This document shows positions 1-7,933 of a stretch of DNA of 45,074 bases, in pieces. Source of the stretch: Fidelibacterota bacterium (GTDB lineage Bacteria > Marinisomatota > Marinisomatia > SCGC-AAA003-L08 > GCA-002719095); the NCBI GenBank assembly GCA_002705575.1, contig PAHI01000056.1, positions 1-45,074 of the forward strand, read 5' to 3'. The translations under genes and the position numbers were made by a program. Under the pieces are notes generated by a model. That model made no database searches, had not been told where the DNA came from, and saw nothing but the letters and a program-made list of their open reading frames with translations. How positions within the stretch are numbered: the first letter of the stretch is position 1; the number at the start of each line of letters is the position of its first letter.

Positions 1-133
1 AAATAAAGAATTTGAAATTGATTATTTTGAAGATATGAGACATGGTTTGTTCATAAAGTACTCTCTTGATGGTAAGATAAAAAGTAAGTCTCAATATGAT
101 CATGATGAATTTGTTAGACGATTAAACTTTTAA
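1..133 (+). CDS. C-terminal fragment of an unknown protein, MORN/YwqK-like repeat
   Basis: An open frame enters from the left edge (codons begin at base 2) and stops at TAA 131-133, giving 43 residues. The stretch RHGLFIKYSLDGKIKSKSQY has the look of a YwqK/MORN-type repeat (hG-x-x-x-Y-x-x-G-K-I-x-x-x-x-x-Y), which is common in FCB bacteria. The rest of the gene lies outside the window, so no function is assigned. Only the C-terminus is present. The repeat resemblance is weak and is a pattern match by eye. Confidence 0.45.
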   Translation, partial: NKEFEIDYFEDMRHGLFIKYSLDGKIKSKSQYDHDEFVRRLNF

Positions 134-148
134 TCTCAAAACCTTAAT

Positions 149-177
149 TTGACAACCATTATATTTTTCAGTAAACT
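149..177 (+). promoter_or_regulatory. Sigma-70-type promoter for the 226-3865 gene group
   Basis: A perfect -35 hexamer TTGACA (149-154), a 17-base spacer and a -10 TAAACT (172-177, 4 of 6 consensus). Transcription would start near 184, about 40 bases before the TTG start at 226. It sits in the 92-base gap between the upstream gene tail and the methyltransferase gene, as expected for the head of an operon. No terminator hairpin is visible in the same gap. Confidence 0.55.
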
Positions 178-225
178 TAGTTCTGTGATACGTAGCAAAA
201 AATTAAACAATCAAGCAGGTTTATT

Positions 226-1095
226 TTGTTTATACTAAACAAATTATTTAAAAAGCGAATATGGAAGAGGCTCTTTTATGAAAGATTATCTGAACCATTT
301 CATTTAAATTTCTTGTCTTTTTTTATAGGAATGTTTGGTTCTTATAGAAAAAAAACGGACTATGATTTAATAGTTCGTCAGCAGAATGCTTTTGGATTAT
401 TCGAATCAGCAGATATGGCAATTAGTTTAGGCAAAAAAAGAGTGACAGTAATAGAATTTGGAGTTGCTTCAGGGGCAGGATTAATAAATATTCAAAAAAT
501 AGCAGAAAATGTAACTAAACATACGGGTATAGAATTTGATATTTTTGGTTTTGATACCGGTATGGGTATGCCTAAACCAAAATCATTTAGAGATCATCCT
601 GAGCTGTATAGTAAAGGTGATTTTCCTATGGACTATAAAAATCTATCAAAGCTAATCAATAAAAATACAAAATTAGTTATAGGTGAAATTGATAAAACAC
701 TTATTGAGTTTTGTGAGCATTCTTTTGAAGATTCTCCAATAGGTTATATCAGCATAGATGTTGATTACTATAGCTCTACGTTAGATGCTCTTAAAGTTTT
801 TAATATGAAGTCTGATCAATATTTACCAAGGGTAATTGTTTATTTAGATGATATTGAAGAGCCATCGCATAATTCATGGTGTGGTGAGATTGCAGCTATT
901 AATCAATTTTCTCAAAGTAATGACTTACGCAAAATTGAGAAATATTTTTTTTTAAAAAATCACAGGTTATTTAAGAATGCTAATTGGATAGATCACATTT
1001 ATCAAGCTCATATTTTAGATCATCCTGTTAGGAATAACTTGAATGCAAAGAATAATAAAGTGATTTTAGATAATCCGTATATTAAATCAAACTGA
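226..1095 (+). CDS. TylF/MycF-like SAM-dependent methyltransferase
   Basis: 289 residues. A Rossmann-type SAM site is visible as EFGVASGAG (77-85), followed by FGFDTGMGMP (107-116), a SIDVDYYSSTLDAL segment (176-189) and YLDDI (206-210). The D-x-D-x-Y-x-S-T and DD pattern is that of the TylF/macrocin O-methyltransferase family, which methylates sugar hydroxyls in a metal-dependent way. The start is TTG, with GCAGGT about 5 bases upstream as a modest ribosome site. It heads a group with an oxygenase, a deacetylase and a sulfotransferase, so a role in decorating a surface glycan or secreted metabolite is inferred. The substrate cannot be told. A non-sugar methyltransferase remains possible. Confidence 0.65.
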   Translation: MFILNKLFKKRIWKRLFYERLSEPFHLNFLSFFIGMFGSYRKKTDYDLIVRQQNAFGLFESADMAISLGKKRVTVIEFGVASGAGLINIQKIAENVTKHTGIEFDIFGFDTGMGMPKPKSFRDHPELYSKGDFPMDYKNLSKLINKNTKLVIGEIDKTLIEFCEHSFEDSPIGYISIDVDYYSSTLDALKVFNMKSDQYLPRVIVYLDDIEEPSHNSWCGEIAAINQFSQSNDLRKIEKYFFLKNHRLFKNANWIDHIYQAHILDHPVRNNLNAKNNKVILDNPYIKSN

Positions 1096-1103
1096 AATGA
1101 TAG

Positions 1104-1925
1104 ATGGATAGAAAGAAAATCGCAGATATAATAATTGATAAACTTGAAATGAATGAATCCAGTATAAGGGAGTCAGTTAATAAGTCTATTAATAAAATTG
1201 GGTATTTTTATTTAGACGACCTTTTGCCAGAGGATTATGTAAAAAAGCTGTACAACGTATTTCCTGAAACTAAAGATATGGTTTTGAGAAAAGATTTAAG
1301 AGAATATAAATATATTGGAGTTCAGATGAGTAAGTATGATTCTTTGCTAGAAGAATCTATTTATGCTTTTCAGGATCAACGTATTGTAGATTTTATGGCA
1401 AAAATATTTAATTTAGAAAAAGTGTATCCGGATCCAAATTTATATGCAGGTGGAATTTCTGTAATGAAGAAAAATAATTTTTTAAATCCTCATTTAGATA
1501 ATTCACATGATAAAGATAGAAATAGATGGAGAGTTTTAAATTTGCTTTATTATGTTACTCCAGGTTGGGGCGAAGATTATGGAGGAGATTTTGAGATTTG
1601 GGGTAATGGTATAAATAAAAGTCAAATTAGAATACATAGTAAATTTAATAGGTTAGTAGTTATGATTACTCATAACAGCGCATGGCACTCAGTAAGCCCT
1701 ATAAAATATAATGGTAATAGATGTTGTATAAGTAATTATTATTTTTCTGATTTTTCAGCAAAAAATAATACAGATTTTCATGTAACTTCTTTTAGGGCAC
1801 GACCACAAGAAAAAATAAAGGATATCATTTTAAGGCTAGATTCTGCAATAAGAATGTCTATAAGAAGTTTTTTTAAGATGGGAATTAAAAAAGAGTTTCA
1901 TATATATAAAGATAAAAATAAATAA
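1104..1925 (+). CDS. 2-oxoglutarate/Fe(II)-dependent oxygenase (prolyl-4-hydroxylase-like)
   Basis: 273 residues. The iron-binding facial triad is readable: His130 and Asp132 in NPHLDNSHD, and His195 in WHSVSPI. Arg206 (NRCCIS) is placed to bind the 2-oxoglutarate carboxylate. The GGDFEIW strand (160-166) before the distal His is typical of the P4Hc-like double-stranded beta-helix fold. It begins 8 bases after the preceding methyltransferase, so the two are probably cotranscribed. Enzymes of this type hydroxylate carbon centres in sugars, lipids or peptides. Similar genes are frequent in polysaccharide clusters, where the substrate is usually unknown, as it is here. Confidence 0.75.
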   Translation: MDRKKIADIIIDKLEMNESSIRESVNKSINKIGYFYLDDLLPEDYVKKLYNVFPETKDMVLRKDLREYKYIGVQMSKYDSLLEESIYAFQDQRIVDFMAKIFNLEKVYPDPNLYAGGISVMKKNNFLNPHLDNSHDKDRNRWRVLNLLYYVTPGWGEDYGGDFEIWGNGINKSQIRIHSKFNRLVVMITHNSAWHSVSPIKYNGNRCCISNYYFSDFSAKNNTDFHVTSFRARPQEKIKDIILRLDSAIRMSIRSFFKMGIKKEFHIYKDKNK

Positions 1926-1954
1926 TCTATCTATAATCTTTTGGTGATAAATAA

Positions 1955-2746
1955 ATGAATAGAAATATTGTTTTGATATTAATAAGTCTAGTTTTTTTAT
2001 ATAAATGCGATAGACAAGATTTCAGCAATTCAAAATCATCGATATTTCCAACGGGTGGCTTTATGCTATCTTTTGATGATAATTATATTGATAATTGGTA
2101 TAAAATTTCAAATTTATTAGATAAATATAAATGTAAAGCAACTTTTTTTGTATCAGGTTTTGGTTACTTAGATGAAGAATCAATCAATTTACTAAAGAAG
2201 TTGAAAAATAATGGTCATGAAATTGCTGTCCATACTTTGAACCATAATAGTGTGGCAGATTATTTAGATAATTTTGATGATTATATTAATTTAGAAGTAG
2301 ACTCAGAAATAGATTCAATGTTATCTAATGGTTTTAATCCAATCACATTTTCATATCCTTTTGGAATAAACAGCAATGAAACTGATGCAAAGTTGCTTCA
2401 GAAATTCAAATTAATTAGAGATGTTACAGAATCGCAACGACATTTTTATTCTATGTTTTTTAAAGATTTCAATCAATTAGATGAAGTGTTCATAAATGAT
2501 AATAGTCAAAAAGTTTTGAAGGCGATTGGTATTGATGATAATTTCAATGTATCAATAGATGATATTCATAAAATATTTGAAAGAGCTAGCAGTAATAAAG
2601 AAATAGTTTTATTTTATTGTCATGACCCTGTGTATGAGGTTTCTGGAGATTTTCAGATTCGAGTAGATTATCTAGAGAAATTTTTAAAATTGACAAATCA
2701 ATATAATTTGCATTCTTATAGATTTATGGATTTAATTAACCATTAA
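1955..2746 (+). CDS. Polysaccharide deacetylase (NodB-fold, carbohydrate esterase 4-like), exported
   Basis: 263 residues. An N-terminal hydrophobic segment (5-16) suggests export. Cys18 could be lipidated, but Lys at -1 makes a poor lipobox. NodB motif 1 is SFDD (Asp41 and Asp42, catalytic base and metal ligand), motif 2 is HTLNH (His93 and His97, metal ligands) and motif 3 is SYPFG (133-137). These enzymes remove N- or O-acetyl groups from surface or cell-wall glycans. The gene stops at 2746 and the sulfotransferase starts at the very next base, so translation is probably coupled. The substrate is not determined. Confidence 0.78.
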   Translation: MNRNIVLILISLVFLYKCDRQDFSNSKSSIFPTGGFMLSFDDNYIDNWYKISNLLDKYKCKATFFVSGFGYLDEESINLLKKLKNNGHEIAVHTLNHNSVADYLDNFDDYINLEVDSEIDSMLSNGFNPITFSYPFGINSNETDAKLLQKFKLIRDVTESQRHFYSMFFKDFNQLDEVFINDNSQKVLKAIGIDDNFNVSIDDIHKIFERASSNKEIVLFYCHDPVYEVSGDFQIRVDYLEKFLKLTNQYNLHSYRFMDLINH

Positions 2747-3865
2747 TTGAAATTTTTGAAAAAGTTTACTTCTATATATTTTTTGTCATTAATAATAAGA
2801 TCTTTTTTTATCTATTTAGCAAGGCTTGAGGTTGTTTCAGCTATTAAGCTATGTATCTTTTCTATAGTATTTTTGATTGTATTTACATTTAATAAAATCT
2901 GCTTATTATTAGATAGATTATTTTTTGATTTCGTAAAAGTGAATGTAAAAAAACCTTTTTTTATTGTAGGATTCCCGAGATCAGGTACGACTTTTCTACA
3001 CAAAACAATCTTAAAGGACAGTCAATTTACCACACCTAAGTTATGGGAACTTATTTTTGCTCCATCTATAATTCAGAAAAAAATATACTTTAGTATTTCT
3101 AAAAAATTTAAAAGATATAATTTTGTTAATGTAATCAATTTTTTATTAAGACCTTTTGTTAAGTCTTTAGATAATGTGCATGAAGTAAATTTAAGTAATC
3201 CAGAAGAGGATTATTTATTTTTATTGCCTTTTGGGGGGTGTTTTTTATTGTCAGCTGTTTTTCCTGTTTTAGATGTTTGGAAGTTATGTGATTTTGATAG
3301 AAAGTTTGAATTAGCTGATAGATTAAAGTTGTTTGAAAAATATAAGTTATTAGTAAAGAGACACCTTTATTATCATGGTAAAAATAAAATATATTTATCT
3401 AAGAATCCTCATTTTACAGGTTTTATTGAGTCTTTGAAGATTATTTTTCCTGATTGTAATATTTTAGGTTGCCATAGAGATCCTTTAAAGTCATTGCCAT
3501 CTGTTTTAAGTTCTATGGAACCACCGTACAGATTAATGTCTAGGAATGTCAAGAATGATTTAAATCTTTTCATAGACATGCTTGATATATATACGAACTG
3601 TTTAATTAGGCAGGATAATGATAAGTTTTTATTTGTTAGTATGGAAAAAATAAAAAATGAACTTGAGGCTACAATTCTAAAAATATATAATAAATTTAAT
3701 TATAAAACCAATCCTGATGTACTAAATATTATTAAAATAGAATCAAGAATTTCTAAAAAATTTGTAACTAAAAATGACTATTCTTTGAAATATTATGATA
3801 TAGATAAGGTTAATTTTAGGAGTCGGTATAAAAAGTACTATTTGTTCTTTGAAAAACTTAAATAG
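2747..3865 (+). CDS. Sulfotransferase family protein
   Basis: 372 residues. The PAPS 5'-phosphosulfate loop VGFPRSGTT is at 74-82, and the 3'-phosphate site is LGCHRDPLKSLPS with Arg244 and Ser249. This is the Sulfotransfer_3-like arrangement, transferring sulfate from PAPS to an acceptor hydroxyl or amine. Residues 10-55 are strongly hydrophobic, suggesting membrane association. The start is TTG, placed directly after the previous TAA (ATTAATTGAAA junction), with no Shine-Dalgarno, implying termination-reinitiation. With the methyltransferase, oxygenase and deacetylase it suggests tailoring of a sulfated surface glycan or lipid (inference). Confidence 0.78.
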   Translation: MKFLKKFTSIYFLSLIIRSFFIYLARLEVVSAIKLCIFSIVFLIVFTFNKICLLLDRLFFDFVKVNVKKPFFIVGFPRSGTTFLHKTILKDSQFTTPKLWELIFAPSIIQKKIYFSISKKFKRYNFVNVINFLLRPFVKSLDNVHEVNLSNPEEDYLFLLPFGGCFLLSAVFPVLDVWKLCDFDRKFELADRLKLFEKYKLLVKRHLYYHGKNKIYLSKNPHFTGFIESLKIIFPDCNILGCHRDPLKSLPSVLSSMEPPYRLMSRNVKNDLNLFIDMLDIYTNCLIRQDNDKFLFVSMEKIKNELEATILKIYNKFNYKTNPDVLNIIKIESRISKKFVTKNDYSLKYYDIDKVNFRSRYKKYYLFFEKLK

Positions 3866-3924
3866 AAAGTGAGTTTTTATTATTTTTTGATAGATATAGT
3901 ATATAATTTTGTTAAGGATGAAAA

Positions 3925-4125
3925 ATGGATAGATATATTAAATCTAAGTGGACTTCAGTTAAAAAAAAATATGGCTGGAGGCATTATGAGGTTAAAAATG
4001 TATTTAAAAAGAAAAAAGAATTAGAAATGTTTTCAGTTTGTGATGATAAAATTAGTTTTATAATTAAATTGGAAGATATAAAAAATAGAAAACAATGGGT
4101 CCCAGGATGGAAAAAAATAGTTTAA
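3925..4125 (+). CDS. Small Trp-rich conserved protein (TIGR02450-like)
   Basis: 66 residues. The pattern SKWTSVKKKYGWRHYEV near the start and NRKQWVPGWKK at the end matches the TIGR02450 family (S-K-W-T ... H-x-E-V ... W-x-P-G-W), a short conserved bacterial protein of unknown function. AAGGA (3914-3918) lies 6 bases before the ATG, a good ribosome site by the standard of this window. A TATAAT (3902-3907) just upstream could be a -10 element but lacks a convincing -35. It stands alone, 34 bases ahead of pgeF. Confidence 0.72.
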   Translation: MDRYIKSKWTSVKKKYGWRHYEVKNVFKKKKELEMFSVCDDKISFIIKLEDIKNRKQWVPGWKKIV

Positions 4126-4159
4126 AATGATAGTTTTTCGAATCAGTTACTAATTTATT

Positions 4160-4837
4160 ATGGTTTTTGATTTTTCACATTACTTTGATGATAAAATAAA
4201 ACTTTACTTAACAAAAGTTGATTCTTATTGGGACCAGGGTTTTTCTTTAGCTTCAAGGCGCAAAAGAGTTGTTGAGTATTTTAATCTTTCAGATAAGATA
4301 GTTTCTATGCCAGAGCAAATTCATGGAGATAAAGTTGAGATTAGCACTAGTAATAATCAAAGTCTTAAGTGTGATGCCATTATATATGATGCGCAAGATG
4401 TTGTGGGGATTATAAGCGTTGCTGATTGTGTGCCAGTATGTATATATGATAATGTTAAAGAGCAAATAGCACTTATTCATTCTGGTTGGAAAGGAACTGA
4501 TAAAAAAATTATATTAAAAACGATTGATATAATGAAGAAAAAAGGATCTATGAAGGATGATTTAAAGGTGTTTTTAGGTCCATCAATAAGAAGTTGTTGT
4601 TATAAAGTAGGAGATTCTTTATATAGAAAGTTTCATAAAAGTGTGGTTGCAGATGTAAATGGCAAATTGTTTGTTGATTTAGCTTTGCAAATAAAATTTG
4701 ACTTAAATAGTATAGGAATCGCTAAACATAATATAAATGTCAGTAAATTATGTACGTATGATAGTTTAAATTGTCATAGTTATAGGAGAGATGGTAAAAT
4801 GTCTGGTAGGATGAGTTTTATCGCATTTAAAAATTAA
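4160..4837 (+). CDS. pgeF: Peptidoglycan editing factor PgeF (YfiH / laccase-domain LACC1 family)
   Basis: 225 residues, close to the family length of about 240. The three metal or substrate ligands are present: His55 in QIHGDKV, Cys90 in VADCVPV and His107 in HSGWKG. The C-terminal CHSYRRDG...GRM signature is also present. Family members act on purine nucleosides, and in E. coli PgeF prevents misincorporation of amino acids into UDP-MurNAc peptides. The N-terminus is slightly short. There is no clear Shine-Dalgarno before the ATG. It is followed two bases later by uppP, so both genes serve the murein pathway and are probably cotranscribed. Confidence 0.88.
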   Translation: MVFDFSHYFDDKIKLYLTKVDSYWDQGFSLASRRKRVVEYFNLSDKIVSMPEQIHGDKVEISTSNNQSLKCDAIIYDAQDVVGIISVADCVPVCIYDNVKEQIALIHSGWKGTDKKIILKTIDIMKKKGSMKDDLKVFLGPSIRSCCYKVGDSLYRKFHKSVVADVNGKLFVDLALQIKFDLNSIGIAKHNINVSKLCTYDSLNCHSYRRDGKMSGRMSFIAFKN

Positions 4838-4839
4838 TC

Positions 4840-5601
4840 ATGATAAGTCAAATAATAGAGGGTGTAGTTCAAGGAGTTACAGAATTCCTTCCTATAAGTA
4901 GTTCTGGGCATATAGTTTTTTTAGAAAAAATCACGGAATTTTCATCAGATAACTTAGCCCAAATTCAGGTTGCCTTGCATTTAGGGACTTTATTAGCGAT
5001 ACTAATTTTTTATTATAAAGATCTTAAAGAAATACTTATGAATATAAAGTGTAATTGGAAATTTATTTTCTATATTTTTTTAGGCACTTTGCCTCTAGTT
5101 GCAGTTTATTTTTTTTGTTATGATTACTTTAAAAATATGCATAATAATATCAACCATTCATTTGATATTATGAGTTATTGTATAATAATTACAGGCTTTC
5201 TTTTATTATCTACAAGATTTATAGAGCCTAGAGATGCGAAGCTTAATTATAAGTTAATTTTAATTATTGGCTGTATGCAGTGTTTGGCAATTTTACCTGG
5301 GATATCTAGGTCTGGAGTAACAATCTGCTCCGCATTATTGCTTGGCTTACCTAGTAAGCAAGCGACAAAAATATCTTTCTTTTTAGCAATTCCAGCAATA
5401 TTAGGTGTTAGTGTTTTAGAAATAAAGGGGTTTTTTAGTAGTGGCTCAGCTATAGATTTTCCTTTTACAGGTTTTTTTACCTCATTGATTGTTGGATATG
5501 TATCACTTAGATTGCTAATTTCTATATCTAGTAGTGGAAAGATATGGTATTTTTCTATTTATTGTTTTATTATGGGGGCAATATCTTTTTTGTTTTTTTA
5601 A
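4840..5601 (+). CDS. uppP: Undecaprenyl-diphosphatase UppP (BacA)
   Basis: 253 residues and polytopic. Both family signatures are present: EGVVQGVTEFLPISSSGH (7-24) and the PGISRSG loop (153-159), which supply the catalytic Glu, Ser and Arg. The enzyme dephosphorylates undecaprenyl diphosphate in the cytoplasmic membrane and recycles the lipid carrier used by the peptidoglycan and surface-glycan genes elsewhere in this window. It follows pgeF by two bases. Its stop codon is immediately followed by the holA start. Confidence 0.93.
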   Translation: MISQIIEGVVQGVTEFLPISSSGHIVFLEKITEFSSDNLAQIQVALHLGTLLAILIFYYKDLKEILMNIKCNWKFIFYIFLGTLPLVAVYFFCYDYFKNMHNNINHSFDIMSYCIIITGFLLLSTRFIEPRDAKLNYKLILIIGCMQCLAILPGISRSGVTICSALLLGLPSKQATKISFFLAIPAILGVSVLEIKGFFSSGSAIDFPFTGFFTSLIVGYVSLRLLISISSSGKIWYFSIYCFIMGAISFLFF

Positions 5602-5602
5602 T

Positions 5603-6571
5603 ATGAATACAATATCTCAAGCTATAAAGAATTATAATAATAATCAGTTTCATAATTACTATCTTAATGGTGATGATGTTTTTTTAGAAAAATTTTTCAT
5701 AAATCAAATTAATCAAAAATTTATAGGCAATGATGGGCAAAAGATTTTATATCACTTTAGCGTAGATAATGAGTCAGATTTTTTTAATAACTTGAATTCG
5801 CAGTCACTGTTTAATTCAAAAAAAATGATTGTTTGTTGGGATATTAATAAGTTATCAAAACAAGGTAAAAAAGAATTTATAGACTATGTAGAATCTAATC
5901 CATCTAAAGATGTTGCTTTGATTGTAATATATCCGGGTTTTAGAGTTAAAAATAAATTTATATCAGATTTAACTAGAATACTTACAACGGTTGATGTAAG
6001 GACTCCTTTTCCAGGAAAGATGAAGAATTGGGTAAAATTTTACACTAAAGTAAAAAACATTAGAATGACTAATGATTTAATAAACTTTTATATTGATTAT
6101 TTTGGGGATAGCTTGTCTAATGTTATAGGAGAAATCAATAAGCACAGCATGTATTCTGAAAACAAGTCATTAGATATAGCAGATGATTATGGGAATTATG
6201 TTAAAAGTGATAGAAATTATAGTTATTGGCAGTTTTTAGATAGTGTTGGCAAAAAAAAATTATTAAGAGCATTAAATATTTATAGAAGCATGGTTGAAAA
6301 CGGGATGTCTCATAATTATATATTATCAGGTCTATCTAATTTGTTTATTAATATATATATAAAAAATAATTCTTTGAACTGCATTAATGATTTTCCATTA
6401 ATGAATAAGATACTAATTAATAACATGAATATATATTCGTCAAACTTTAATTCTGAAGAATCTTTGGCTCTATTGAATTATTTGCATAAAATTGATAAGA
6501 TGGTTAAGACTTTTAAATATGGTGTAAATCTTAACTTTGAGTTATTTATTTTAAAGGTTTGCAGTGAATAA
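5603..6571 (+). CDS. holA: DNA polymerase III subunit delta
   Basis: 322 residues from the ATG at 5603. An upstream in-frame ATG at 5534 lies inside uppP and would add 23 residues unlike HolA, so it was not used. The N-terminal NYYLNGDDVFLEKFF (about residues 18-32) is the HolA hallmark (Y-x-L-x-G-x-D-x-F-L). The length fits the delta subunit of the clamp loader, which opens the sliding clamp. The sequence is divergent and lysine/asparagine-rich like its neighbours. The 3' end overlaps the sigma factor gene by 8 bases. Confidence 0.85.
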   Translation: MNTISQAIKNYNNNQFHNYYLNGDDVFLEKFFINQINQKFIGNDGQKILYHFSVDNESDFFNNLNSQSLFNSKKMIVCWDINKLSKQGKKEFIDYVESNPSKDVALIVIYPGFRVKNKFISDLTRILTTVDVRTPFPGKMKNWVKFYTKVKNIRMTNDLINFYIDYFGDSLSNVIGEINKHSMYSENKSLDIADDYGNYVKSDRNYSYWQFLDSVGKKKLLRALNIYRSMVENGMSHNYILSGLSNLFINIYIKNNSLNCINDFPLMNKILINNMNIYSSNFNSEESLALLNYLHKIDKMVKTFKYGVNLNFELFILKVCSE

Positions 6572-7151
6572 TAAAACATTATCAGATGAATTACTTATAA
6601 AGAAATTTCAAAATGGAGATGAGTCTTCATTTGAAATTTTAGTTGATAAGTATAAGAATAGAATTTATAACTTTATATACAGATATGTAAATGATGTTGA
6701 TTTGGCGCAAGATTTAACTCAGGATACTTTTTTAAAATTATACACTAGAAAGGATACATATAAAGAAATTGCCAAGTTTTCAACTTGGTTATATACTATC
6801 GCTCAGAATCTTGCATTTACTGAGATTCGAAAAAAGAAAAGGCGAAAAACCTATTCAGCTTCTGATTTGAGTTTCGAGGATCGTGAATTTGTTTTCTCTG
6901 ATTACAAAGGGGCTAATTTTAATGAAAATATTCAAACAGATAGTCAGAATACTAGCGATATTATAAGGTTATGTCTGTCAGAATTATCAGATGAATTTAA
7001 AACTATGATAATTTTTAGAGATTTTCAGGAACTTTCTTATGATGTTATTAGTAATATAATGAGTGTCCCTGTTGGGACAGTAAAATCTAGGATTAATAGA
7101 GGGAGATTTAAATTACTTAAATTGTTAAAAGAAAAAGGTTATCAAAAATGA
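6564..7151 (+). CDS. ECF-family RNA polymerase sigma factor (RpoE-like)
   Basis: 195 residues from a GTG start inside the end of holA. Sigma region 2 (about 15-85) is clear: FEILVDKYKNRIYNFIYRYV, DLAQDLTQDTFLKLY and FSTWLYTIAQNLA. Region 4 (about 130-185) has LSDEFKTMIIFRD, LSYDVISNIM and VPVGTVKSRINRGR. An extracytoplasmic-function sigma factor followed by a membrane protein with a 4-base overlap is the classic sigma/anti-sigma pair, usually answering envelope stress. No matching promoter motif was identified in the window. Confidence 0.9.
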   Translation: MNNKTLSDELLIKKFQNGDESSFEILVDKYKNRIYNFIYRYVNDVDLAQDLTQDTFLKLYTRKDTYKEIAKFSTWLYTIAQNLAFTEIRKKKRRKTYSASDLSFEDREFVFSDYKGANFNENIQTDSQNTSDIIRLCLSELSDEFKTMIIFRDFQELSYDVISNIMSVPVGTVKSRINRGRFKLLKLLKEKGYQK

Positions 7152-7645
7152 ATGAAGTAGATTTCTATAAAAGTCTTTCTGATTACATAGATGGATGTAT
7201 GTCAGAAAGTCAAAAAAAATCTTTTGAATCTGTTCTTTCGAAAGATAAAAATTTAAAACTAAAGGTAGATGGAATTATCGATATGATTAAGGATATTAAA
7301 AGTCAGGAATCGTTGTCTTTGCCTTCTGATTTTAATTATAGTTTGAAAAATAAAATACTTGAGAAAAACTCTGTTGCTAATAGTTTAAAAGATTTTAATG
7401 TATATAAAATATTTGATAATCCATTATTAGCAACTTTGGGCTCTATTGCAGCTATTTTTTTAGTTGTTCTGACGACTAATTTATACGTATCTAAATTCAC
7501 TGCGCAGTCAGTTTCTGAAAATATTCAAATAGATATTTCAAGTGCAGAAGATGAGGAAGATTATTATAAAAAAGAAGATTATAATGTTTTGGATGAATTA
7601 GATATAGAAAGAGTTGATTTTAATTTAAATTATGAAGATAATTAA
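7148..7645 (+). CDS. Probable anti-sigma factor, single-pass membrane protein
   Basis: 165 residues. The cytoplasmic N-terminus has the anti-sigma outline (SDYIDGCMSESQKKSFESVL, residues 11-30), but no intact H-x-x-x-C-x-x-C zinc site; only Cys17 is seen. One transmembrane helix spans about 92-112 and is followed by an acidic, Asp/Glu/Tyr-rich outer tail. The start overlaps the sigma factor stop by 4 bases (ATGA). The pairing and topology support the role; the sequence alone is weak. Confidence 0.72.
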   Translation: MNEVDFYKSLSDYIDGCMSESQKKSFESVLSKDKNLKLKVDGIIDMIKDIKSQESLSLPSDFNYSLKNKILEKNSVANSLKDFNVYKIFDNPLLATLGSIAAIFLVVLTTNLYVSKFTAQSVSENIQIDISSAEDEEDYYKKEDYNVLDELDIERVDFNLNYEDN

Positions 7646-7665
7646 ATATACTATATGTATATTAA
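7642..7665 (+). promoter_or_regulatory. Near-palindrome overlapping a possible -10 box before the 61-aa gene
   Basis: AATATAC (7645-7651) and GTATATT (7657-7663) form a perfect inverted repeat around a 5-base centre, extendable by TTAA on both sides with one extra A. It contains TATACT (7647-7652), a plausible -10, with a poor -35 TTTAAA 17 bases upstream (7624-7629). It could be an operator or promoter for the small basic gene at 7689. AT-only palindromes arise easily in DNA this AT-rich, so the call is tentative. Confidence 0.3.
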
Positions 7666-7688
7666 CTAGTAAATTTTAGGAGAGAGTT

Positions 7689-7874
7689 ATGGCGAAGAAA
7701 CAAACTTTTGGAGATAAAACAGTCAAGCAGGGTAAAGAAAAAGGTACATTTATTAAATTGGTACGTGCTGTAAAAACTGGTAAAGGAGCCACTGCTTTCA
7801 AGAGAGAGATTTTAGAGGTCCCAGCTGGCAAGACTCCAGAATCTTATATAAAAGAAAAGTACCCTAAAAAATAA
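7689..7874 (+). CDS. Small basic conserved-type protein, function unknown
   Basis: 61 residues, strongly basic, with no membrane segment: MAKKQTFGDKTVKQ at the start and IKEKYPKK at the end. AGGAGAG lies just before the ATG, one of the strongest Shine-Dalgarno sequences in the window, pointing to high expression. The core (IKLVRAVKTGKG ... FKREILEV) is faintly reminiscent of the short DUF4295/bL38 ribosomal protein of Bacteroidetes (IKMVKSPKTG ... F-K-E-x-I-V). That resemblance is an impression only. It stands between the sigma/anti-sigma pair and the glycosyltransferases, 43 and 59 bases from its neighbours, so may be its own transcript. Confidence 0.7.
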   Translation: MAKKQTFGDKTVKQGKEKGTFIKLVRAVKTGKGATAFKREILEVPAGKTPESYIKEKYPKK

Positions 7875-7933
7875 GTTATTTATCTATATAATTGCACTCG
7901 CTTATTCTATTGTAGCTTATACTGCTTTAATAC

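Noticed and set aside
134..225. Regulatory RNA or riboswitch in the leader before 226
   Set aside because: Only a promoter is visible; the leader of about 40 bases is too short for a riboswitch and shows no stable hairpin.
5534..5602. Earlier start for holA inside uppP
   Set aside because: The added 23 residues are the out-of-frame uppP end; the ATG at 5603 gives the family N-terminus.
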